NCBI GenBank assembly: GCA_023659865.1
Contig: JAGXON010000002.1
Span: 39,619 to 103,618, forward strand
DNA length: 64,000 nucleotides
Source: Candidatus Diapherotrites archaeon LH_S9
Lineage (GTDB): Archaea > B1Sed10-29 > WALL01 > JAGXON01
Direction: 5' to 3'
Of this stretch, positions 55,053-64,000 are shown one piece after another. Numbering within the stretch: the first letter of the stretch is position 1; each line of letters opens with the position of its first letter. Made by a program: the position numbers and the translations under genes. The notes beneath the pieces are model-generated. The model searched no databases. It saw only the letters and a list, made by a program, of their open reading frames with translations, and was not told the DNA's origin.

Positions 55053-55070
55053 TACTTGATGCATCAAGTA
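55053..55070. terminator. Perfect 18-bp palindrome between convergent transcripts
   Basis: TACTTGATGCATCAAGTA is a perfect inverted repeat located after the stop of the MTHFR_C-like gene and at the 3' side of the minus-strand RNase P RNA candidate. It could fold in transcripts from either strand and may end or protect both. Confidence 0.45.
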
Positions 55071-55290
55071 CAGAACAAGGGCTCCTTCCAGGCTTCTGTC
55101 TCTGGCGGCTCCAAACGACCAACCCCTCCACAAACGCTTTGTCGTAAGGGATTTCCGCGAGGACTAGGAAGTCCTCGCCCCCGCGAAAGGCCTAATCTTT
55201 CCGGCCATCTCCTTGTTCAGGCCAGCCTTGTTGATGAACTGCCCCTAGCTTTCGGAAGAAGACTTCCCGGCGGTTATGTTAAAGTTTTTT
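55071..55290 (-). ncRNA. rnpB: Probable RNase P RNA
   Basis: On the minus strand a CR-I-like GGGAAGTCTTCT (55257-55264 carries AGTCTTCT) and a CR-V-like GAGACAGAAGCCTGG (AGAAGCCT at 55090-55097) can form helix P4: seven pairs with the U of AGU left unpaired, as in known RNase P RNAs. Between them lie a strong hairpin (GCGAGGACTTCC/TAGTCCTCGC) and GGCC-rich stems expected of the specificity domain. A TTATAAATTTTT box near 55317 sets the 5' end at about 55290. Helix P1 is not clear to me, so the ends are approximate. Confidence 0.55.
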
Positions 55291-55451
55291 AGAAGCACCT
55301 AAACGGCTAAAAAATTTATAAGGAAAAAAAGTAAAAACAAGATAAGGAAAAAACCATGGCCAAAGAGAACGAAGTCCTGGGCCAGAAAAGAGAGGGATCA
55401 ACACTAGAAATTTAAAGCAAGCTCAAAAAATCATTTCAGGGAGGTAAAAAA

Positions 55452-56534
55452 ATGGATGAAGAAAAACTCATAATTGCAATATCTTTCCTACTAGTTGGAA
55501 TATTCTTGTCGCCAATCACAATGCTCTCAAAAAGCAGTACAGTGCAAAAAGAAGTAACGCACGTAACATACGAGCAAGCAAACTACAGTAAAGTATATCA
55601 ACAAACAAAAAACTCGGTAGTATCCATTAAAAGCATTCCAAAAGATCCTGAAGAAACCGTTTCAGAAGGATCAGGATTCATCTACGACAAGAAAGGTCAC
55701 GTGGTAACGAACGCACACGTAGTAACTGAAAATGGAACCACAGGCGTTTACCTGCCGAACGGAGAAGTGAAAGAAGCAAAAGTAATAGGAATAGATATTT
55801 ACACTGACATAGCTGTCCTTAAAATCAATGCATCACAAACCGAACTAGAACCGTTACCTCTTGCTAACTCTGAAAACGTTAAAGTAGGTCAACCAATCGC
55901 ATCGATCGGTAGCCCGTTCGGATTCAGTTCAACAATAACTACAGGCGTCATCAGCCAAAAAGACCGGTTGCTGAAAACAAAAACTCTTTTCCCCGTCCCA
56001 AACGCTATCCAGACAGACACTCCGATAAATCCAGGGAACTCAGGAGGACCTTTAGTATCGATGAAAGGGAAAGTGATCGGGATAACCACAGCAATAAGGT
56101 CACAGATTAGACAGTACTCGGGAGTAGGTTTTGCCGTGCCCTCAAACGCGTTGAAGGAAATCGTGCCCAAGCTCATCATAAACGGAAAGTATCCTCACTC
56201 CTGGATTGGAATAATTGGGATGAATATACCGCCAGAAATAGCTAGATATTCTTCAAAAGGATTTCTCGTGAACCAGGTGGCTGAAAACAGTCCAGCAGAC
56301 AAAGCAGGGCTCAAAGCAGGCACAGTAGAGTATGAAGAAGAAGAAATAACGGTCACAGGAGACATCATCACAGGGATAAACGGAAAAGAAGTCAAGAACC
56401 TTGAGGACCTGCTGAGCTATTTGCACGAGAACACAACCCCAAACGATACAGTAACCATGACCGTGATCAGGAACGGAGAAAAAAAACAACTCAAACTAAC
56501 CCTAGGGATAAGGCCTTTACAAAGAAAAGATTGA
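55452..56534 (+). CDS. Membrane-anchored HtrA/DegP-like serine protease
   Basis: 360 aa. N-terminal signal anchor (LIIAISFLLVGIFLSPITML) then a trypsin-like domain with the full triad: His89 (TNAHVV), Asp119 (YTDIAVL) and Ser197 (GNSGGPL). One PDZ domain occupies about 250-355 (GFLVNQVAENSPADKAGL, GDIITGINGKEV). These proteases degrade or check misfolded exported proteins outside the membrane. GGAGGT seven bases before the ATG is a strong ribosome binding site. The 130 bases upstream hold only a 19-codon frame (55356-55415) of doubtful meaning. Its stop codon abuts the decayed NUDIX gene. Confidence 0.93.
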   Translation: MDEEKLIIAISFLLVGIFLSPITMLSKSSTVQKEVTHVTYEQANYSKVYQQTKNSVVSIKSIPKDPEETVSEGSGFIYDKKGHVVTNAHVVTENGTTGVYLPNGEVKEAKVIGIDIYTDIAVLKINASQTELEPLPLANSENVKVGQPIASIGSPFGFSSTITTGVISQKDRLLKTKTLFPVPNAIQTDTPINPGNSGGPLVSMKGKVIGITTAIRSQIRQYSGVGFAVPSNALKEIVPKLIINGKYPHSWIGIIGMNIPPEIARYSSKGFLVNQVAENSPADKAGLKAGTVEYEEEEITVTGDIITGINGKEVKNLEDLLSYLHENTTPNDTVTMTVIRNGEKKQLKLTLGIRPLQRKD

Positions 56535-56850
56535 ATGGAGGAAAAACCTCGTGCAGCAGCAGTCATTCCAAGAAAAACCGCAAAAAAAGCAGCAGAAAGA
56601 AAAGTAAAAAAAGAGACCACGTAAGCGCTGAAGCAAAAAAAATTACTTTACTACAATGACTTCATAGCTCCTGACAGGCATCGCCTGGAACTGTTTTTTC
56701 TGTGCAAACCAGAGGACAAAGAAAAAAAAGAAAAACTAGCCGACGCAAAATTCGTCGAGCGAGAAAAACTAAAAGCACTTGACACCCAGCCGAAAACACT
56801 GATAAAAGATTTTAAGAAGGTTTCGAGCTCGAGAAAGAACAGAAAAGCGT
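56535..56850 (+). pseudogene. Decayed NUDIX hydrolase
   Basis: Directly after htrA, ATG 56535 opens MEEKPRAAAVIPRKTAKK, then AAERKVKKETT and a TAA at 56622. The same frame continues as LKQKKLLYYNDFIAPDRHRL, ELFFLCKPEDKEKKEKLADA and KFVEREKLKALDTQPKTLIK. This has the order of a NUDIX protein: PRAAAVI start, Nudix box, then YYNDFI.PDRHRLELFF. The region between AAVI and the box is deleted (about 25 residues expected), the box is degenerate (consensus REVxEE replaced by RKVKKE) and an in-frame stop follows. It reads into the antisense of tRNA-Pro. A non-functional remnant is the best reading. Confidence 0.6.
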
Positions 56851-56853
56851 TAA

Positions 56854-56926
56854 TGGGGTCACTGAGATTCGAACTCAGGTCACGTGGCCCCGAACCACGC
56901 AGGATACCAGACTACCCTATGACCCC
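56854..56926 (-). tRNA. tRNA-Pro(CGG), intronless
   Basis: Acceptor GGGGTCA/TGACCCC; anticodon stem CGTGG/CCACG encloses TTCGGGG (anticodon CGG); T-arm CTGAG TTCGAAT CTCAG is normal. No insertion, unlike the second tRNA-Pro at 52197. It lies opposite the decayed NUDIX frame. Confidence 0.92.
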
Positions 56927-56980
56927 TTCCCATCAAACAATTTTTAAATAACTCCGCATAAAATACTTAACACCAAAAAA

Positions 56981-57089
56981 CCCTGCTTAGCATAGCCTGG
57001 AAATGCGTCCGCCTGTAGAGAGCTAACGCCCCCGAGGCGTTATGGACGCATTAAGCGGAAGATCCCCAGTTCGAATCTGGGAGCAGGGA
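56981..57089 (+). tRNA. tRNA-Tyr(GUA) with a canonical 37/38 intron
   Basis: Acceptor CCCTGCT pairs with AGCAGGG (C1-G72 is typical of archaeal tRNA-Tyr). Anticodon stem TCCGC/GCGGA around CTGTAG, a 35-base intron (57019-57053) with an AACGCC/GGCGTT hairpin, then A38. T-arm CCCAG TTCGAAT CTGGG is normal. A TTTTTAAATAAC box lies upstream; tRNA-Asp follows after three bases and is probably co-transcribed. Confidence 0.92.
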
Positions 57090-57092
57090 CGT

Positions 57093-57201
57093 GCCCTGGT
57101 AGTGTAGTGGCCTATCATCCGAGATTGTCGATCTCGGGACCCGGGTTCAAAAGACTTTTTTTCATTCGATGAAAGAAGGTGAGAAATTCCCGGCCGGGGC
57201 G
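57093..57201 (+). tRNA. tRNA-Asp(GUC) with a 36-nt insertion in the T-loop
   Basis: Acceptor GCCCTGG/CCGGGGC; anticodon stem CGAGA/TCTCG around TTGTCGA (anticodon GTC). T-stem CCGGG/CCCGG is intact with a 43-base loop. Removing 57152-57187 restores TTCAAAT. The insert contains a CTTTTTTTCAT/ATGAAAGAAG hairpin, as expected for an intron excised by the archaeal splicing endonuclease. Co-transcribed with tRNA-Tyr. Confidence 0.9.
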
Positions 57202-57270
57202 CTTTTATTATTTTCCGATAACAGGTTCAGCAGAAGACTGGAGTAACGCGGACCAAAAGAATTACAAAAC

Positions 57271-57281
57271 ATTTATAAATA
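57271..57281 (+). promoter_or_regulatory. TATA box of the RNA polymerase operon
   Basis: TTTATAAATAA is centred about 27 bases before position 57303 and about 40 before the TTG start of rpoH. It is the only good promoter element between tRNA-Asp and the operon. Confidence 0.55.
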
Positions 57282-57317
57282 AAGTTAATTAAAACGTAAT
57301 GGGTGCGGGGATACAAC

Positions 57318-57554
57318 TTGGTTGATTCAGAGATTATTCTAAAACACAAATTAGTACCTGAGCACGAAATCCTTTCTGAAAAAGAGAAGAAAAAAGTGCT
57401 GAAGGAACATAACGCTACAGAAGAGCAGATGCCTAGAATAAGAAAAGATGACCCAGTAGCCAAAGCCATAGGTGCAGAAAAAGGCGATTTGCTCAGAATA
57501 AAAAGAAATTCGATAACAGCAGGCGAATCCACTTACTATAGAATAGTTGTCTGA
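57318..57554 (+). CDS. rpoH: RNA polymerase subunit H (Rpb5-like)
   Basis: 78 aa from TTG 57318; a GTG at 57303 would add five residues. It contains HKLVPEHEILSEKEK, MPRIRKDDPVAKAIGA and the terminal GESTYYRIVV, the hallmark of archaeal RpoH. It forms the lower jaw at the DNA entry channel. GGGGAT upstream of the TTG serves as ribosome binding site. First gene of the order H-B''-B'-A'-A'', conserved in many archaea. Confidence 0.93.
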   Translation: MVDSEIILKHKLVPEHEILSEKEKKKVLKEHNATEEQMPRIRKDDPVAKAIGAEKGDLLRIKRNSITAGESTYYRIVV

Positions 57555-57591
57555 ATACTTTCTTAGTTCCGCACACTCGCGAGGAAAGAAA

Positions 57592-59073
57592 ATGTATAAC
57601 TGGGAAGCAGCAGAGGCCTTTTTAAATGATAAAGGTTTGGCAGAGCAGCACATAAAGTCGTTCAATGACTTCATAGATAATGGATTGCAGAGGATAATCG
57701 ATGAGAAAGGAAAAATAGAATCTCATCAAGAAGGAGTAAATGTTAACTTGGGGAAAGTCCGAGTAGAGAGACCAAGAACCATTGAAGCAGACGGGTCTTC
57801 TCCAAGAGTAACTCCGATGCGAGCAAGACTAAGGGATCGAACTTACTCCGGAAAAGTCTTCCTGGAACTAGGATTAATCGAAGGCGATGTAGAAAGAGAC
57901 ATGCAAGAAGTATACATCGGAGAACTCCCTATGATGGTTCAATCAAGAAAGTGCTATCTAGACGGGCTTTCAAACGAAGAAATGATAGAGAAAGGCGAAG
58001 ACGCTACAGACCCAGGCGGATACTTCATAGTCAACGGCTCTGAAAGAGTTCTAGTTTCTGTTGAAGAACCTGCACCCAACAGAGCCATCGTATCACAGAA
58101 AACCAGATCAGGAAAGACCAGCACTATAACACGCGCTTTCTCAACCAGAAGCGGTTTCCGAGCCAAAACACAAGTCAAAAGAAAATACGACGGAACCCAC
58201 TATATATCTTTCCCTGCTTCTCCTAAGCACCTGAACATCGTTACAGTACTCCGCGCACTAGGCCTGGACACAAACGAAGAAATCTTTAACGCTTTCGATG
58301 AATCAGAAAAAGAACTCATCAAAAACGATCTGGTTCTGAACATAGCGAGAACAAAACCAGAGAACACTGAAGACGCAATAATGCACCTAGGGAAAAGAGC
58401 AGCATCAGGACAAACCGAAGAATACCAGTTACAGAGAGCTAACTATCTTCTGGACAACTACTTGATCCCGAACGACGGAGTCGAAGAAGAAGACAGAATA
58501 AAGAAAGCTTACCATATCTGCAGGATGATGGAAAAAGGAGCAAAAGTAGCTCACGGGCAAAGAAAAGAGGACGACAAAGACCATTACGCGAACAAAAGAC
58601 TCAAGCTAGCAGGAGCCCTGATGGAAGACCTCTTCAGGCACGGGCTCAAGTACTTCGTGAAAGACGTTAGATACCAGATAGACAGAGTGTTCTCAAGAAG
58701 TAAGAAATTAAGAGTAAGATCCCTAGTTAGACCGGACGCACTAACAGACAGAATCCAGTACGGTCTAGCAACCGGGGAATGGCCAGGAGGAAGAACAGGA
58801 GTATCACAACTTCTGGACAGAGTGAACTACACTTCCGTGGTCTCGCACTTGAACAGAGTTGTTTCCCCGTTAAGCAAAGTTCACCCGCACTTCGAGGCAA
58901 GAGACCTTCACTCAACACACTTCGGAAGAATTTGCCCTAACGAAACTCCGGAAGGACAAAGCTGTGGACTAGTAAAAAACTTCGCGGCAAGTGCAATGGT
59001 CACAGCCACGTCACCAGACACTGAAGAACTCGAGGAAAAACTCGAGAAGATGGGGGTAACATTTAAGGAGTGA
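57592..59073 (+). CDS. rpoB2: RNA polymerase subunit B'' (N-terminal half of B)
   Basis: 493 aa from ATG 57592 (MYNWEAAEAFLNDKG), preceded by GAGGAAAG; the longer frame to 57547 overlaps rpoH and has no such site. Contains lobe and protrusion landmarks (IGELPMMVQSRKC, DPGGYFIVNGSERVLVSVE) and ends in GRICPNETPEGQSCGLVKNF, the usual split point. The division of B into B'' and B' is common in Euryarchaeota and many DPANN lineages. Confidence 0.95.
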   Translation: MYNWEAAEAFLNDKGLAEQHIKSFNDFIDNGLQRIIDEKGKIESHQEGVNVNLGKVRVERPRTIEADGSSPRVTPMRARLRDRTYSGKVFLELGLIEGDVERDMQEVYIGELPMMVQSRKCYLDGLSNEEMIEKGEDATDPGGYFIVNGSERVLVSVEEPAPNRAIVSQKTRSGKTSTITRAFSTRSGFRAKTQVKRKYDGTHYISFPASPKHLNIVTVLRALGLDTNEEIFNAFDESEKELIKNDLVLNIARTKPENTEDAIMHLGKRAASGQTEEYQLQRANYLLDNYLIPNDGVEEEDRIKKAYHICRMMEKGAKVAHGQRKEDDKDHYANKRLKLAGALMEDLFRHGLKYFVKDVRYQIDRVFSRSKKLRVRSLVRPDALTDRIQYGLATGEWPGGRTGVSQLLDRVNYTSVVSHLNRVVSPLSKVHPHFEARDLHSTHFGRICPNETPEGQSCGLVKNFAASAMVTATSPDTEELEEKLEKMGVTFKE

Positions 59074-59077
59074 TAAA

Positions 59078-60892
59078 ATGAGTCAAGCAACTGTTTACCT
59101 GAACGGAACATTAATCGGTTTCCACGACAAGCCAAAAGAACTAGTTGAAAAAATAAAAGAAAGAAGAAGACAAGGAAAAATCTCCGACAAAGTGAACGTA
59201 GGATACTACGCTGACACGCACGCTCTTCACGTTAACTCAGACAAAGGCAGAACCAGAAGACCTTTAATTGTTGTCGAAGACGGAGAACCAACTCTAACAG
59301 AAGAACACCTGCAGAAACTTGACAAAGGAAAAATGGACTGGCAGGACCTGCTTAACAAAGGAATAATCGAGTACCTTGACGCAGAAGAAGAAGAAACAGC
59401 TTACATCGCAAGAACAAGAGAAGAAGCTTCAGAAGAACACAATTACCTGGAAGTACACCCATCACTCATAATGGGAAACGTTGGATCATTCACCGTTTTC
59501 CCAAACCACAATGCCTCGCCAAGAATCACCATGGCCACCTCTATGCTTAAACAATCCATCGGACTATACCAATCTAACTTCAACCTCCGAATGGACACCC
59601 AGGGCTACATCGGATACTACCCGCAGATGCCTCTAGTTAAAAGCAAGCAAACAAAGATCCTTGGATCAGACAAAAGACCTGCAGGGGAGAACCTGGTCGT
59701 AGCTATCTCCCCTTTCGACGCATACAATATTGAGGACGCCATTATAATGAACAAGGCAAGCATCGAGAGAGGAGCAGCAAGAAACATTTTCTGCAGAACC
59801 TACTCAGGAGAAGAAAGAAGATACCCAGGAGGCCAGAAAGACCGGTTCGAGCTACCTGACCCGGAAATCCAGGGTTACAGAGGAGAAGAAGAGTACAAAT
59901 ACCTGGACGACGATGGAATAATCCAGCCGGAAACCGAGGTTGAAGGAGACAACGTTTTGATCGGAAAAACTTCTCCACCAAGATTCCTTGAAGAAAAAGG
60001 AGAACTAAGCATCATCGAAGAAAGCAGAAGAGATGACTCAATAACCACAAGATCAAACGAATCAGGAGTCGTTGACGTCGTAATGCTCACAGAAGCATCA
60101 AACGGAAACAAATTAGTTAAAGTAAAAGTAAGAAGCGAACAAATCCCTGAACTCGGAGACAAATTTTCTTCAAGACACGGACAGAAAGGAGTTATCGGAT
60201 TAATAGTTCCTCAGAGAGACTTGCCGTTCACGGCAAACGGAACCGTACCAGACCTGATAATGAACCCGCACGCAGTACCATCCAGAATGACGGTCGGACA
60301 CATAATGGAGCTACTGGGCGGTAAACTAGCCTCAATGGAAGGAAGAACAATAAATGCAACAGCCTTCGAAGGAGAAAACTACGAAGACCTTGAACAAGGA
60401 CTCAAAGACCAAGGATTCAACCCAAGAGGAGAAGAAGTCCTCTACAACGGAAAAACCGGAGAAGAAATCAAGGCACAAATATTCATGGGAGTCATCTATT
60501 ACCAGAAACTAAAGCACCTCGTCTCCAAAAAAATCCACGCAAGAGGCAGAGGACCAGTACAGATGCTTACAAGACAGCCAACAGAAGGAAGAGTAAGAAA
60601 AGGAGGACTAAGATTCGGAGAAATGGAAAGAGACACGTTAATAGGACACGGAACCTCCATGCTACTTCTTGAGCGACTGTTAAAAGAATCAGATGCAGCA
60701 GAAGAATTAATCTGTAAAGACTGCGGAGAAATAGCAGTAAGAGACAGAATAAGAAACAAAAAATTCTGCCCACTATGCGGAAGCAAGAACATAGAACCAG
60801 TCGAGATCTCTTACGCATTCAAACTACTGCTCGACGAACTTAAAGCAAGCACGATACGGCCTAAACTGAACCTGACCGACAAAACAATGTGA
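59078..60892 (+). CDS. rpoB1: RNA polymerase subunit B' (C-terminal half of B)
   Basis: 604 aa, starting four bases after B'' with GGAGTGAT before the ATG. It carries GDKFSSRHGQKGVIG and the flap/clamp landmark GLRFGEMERD of the catalytic core, and a zinc ribbon CKDCG...CPLCG near the C-terminus. Together with B'' it builds one side of the active-site cleft. The start MSQATVYLNGTLIG matches typical archaeal B' proteins. Full length. Confidence 0.96.
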   Translation: MSQATVYLNGTLIGFHDKPKELVEKIKERRRQGKISDKVNVGYYADTHALHVNSDKGRTRRPLIVVEDGEPTLTEEHLQKLDKGKMDWQDLLNKGIIEYLDAEEEETAYIARTREEASEEHNYLEVHPSLIMGNVGSFTVFPNHNASPRITMATSMLKQSIGLYQSNFNLRMDTQGYIGYYPQMPLVKSKQTKILGSDKRPAGENLVVAISPFDAYNIEDAIIMNKASIERGAARNIFCRTYSGEERRYPGGQKDRFELPDPEIQGYRGEEEYKYLDDDGIIQPETEVEGDNVLIGKTSPPRFLEEKGELSIIEESRRDDSITTRSNESGVVDVVMLTEASNGNKLVKVKVRSEQIPELGDKFSSRHGQKGVIGLIVPQRDLPFTANGTVPDLIMNPHAVPSRMTVGHIMELLGGKLASMEGRTINATAFEGENYEDLEQGLKDQGFNPRGEEVLYNGKTGEEIKAQIFMGVIYYQKLKHLVSKKIHARGRGPVQMLTRQPTEGRVRKGGLRFGEMERDTLIGHGTSMLLLERLLKESDAAEELICKDCGEIAVRDRIRNKKFCPLCGSKNIEPVEISYAFKLLLDELKASTIRPKLNLTDKTM

Positions 60893-60897
60893 TAACC

Positions 60898-64000
<3,103 letters not shown>

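Noticed and set aside
55356-55415. 19-codon frame upstream of htrA (MAKENEVLGQKREG...)
   Set aside because: Too short to support, no clear ribosome binding site and no repeat of the pattern elsewhere; could be chance or a leader peptide.

Overview
The window is archaeal. It carries a family-B DNA polymerase, a type II methionine aminopeptidase, ATCase with its regulatory PyrI subunit, a UbiA-type ether-lipid prenyltransferase, and RNA polymerase genes split as rpoH-B''-B'-A'-A''. TATA-type promoters, GGTGAT-like ribosome binding sites and intron-bearing tRNAs agree with this. The tRNA introns in unusual positions, the very large surface proteins and the compact gene layout suggest a DPANN-type archaeon, possibly near Nanohaloarchaeota. 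That placement is inference; no rRNA is present to test it.

Layout. 1-2980 (minus): type IV pilus platform protein (partial) and secretion ATPase. 3068-5694 (plus, divergent): an archaeosortase coupled to a 697-aa pilin-like protein. 5759-38110: four consecutive giant paralogs (2710, about 2395 with one frameshift, 2705 and 2863 aa). Each has a short cytoplasmic N-terminus, one membrane segment, and a long extracytoplasmic shaft of Ig-like or carboxypeptidase-regulatory-like domains with two conserved cysteine modules. The C-terminal tails are unrelated to one another. 38232-41772: nine small membrane proteins, four of them sharing a two-TM hairpin plus a degenerate tail motif. 41769-44215: a HerA-like protein lacking the Walker A residues, flanked by two coiled-coil genes.

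44252-64000 is mostly housekeeping: polB, map, a GNAT protein, pyrBI, an arrestin-like protein, an unidentified structured RNA candidate, the UbiA gene, ten tRNAs, a 276-aa mini-relative of the giant proteins, a membrane-anchored HtrA protease, a probable RNase P RNA, a decayed NUDIX gene and the RNA polymerase operon, which runs off the right edge.

The most interesting part is 1-44 kb. It can be read as one envelope apparatus: pilus-type secretion ATPase and platform, a sortase-like enzyme, giant membrane-anchored fibres with exchangeable tips (one glycine/alanine-rich and membrane-active looking, one carrying carbohydrate-binding-like folds, one cysteine-rich), and a set of small membrane partners. 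A role in contact with other cells is a hypothesis. The tRNAs form a second notable set: eight of ten carry insertions, three in the T-loop, and one tRNA has insertions in both the D-loop and the variable arm.
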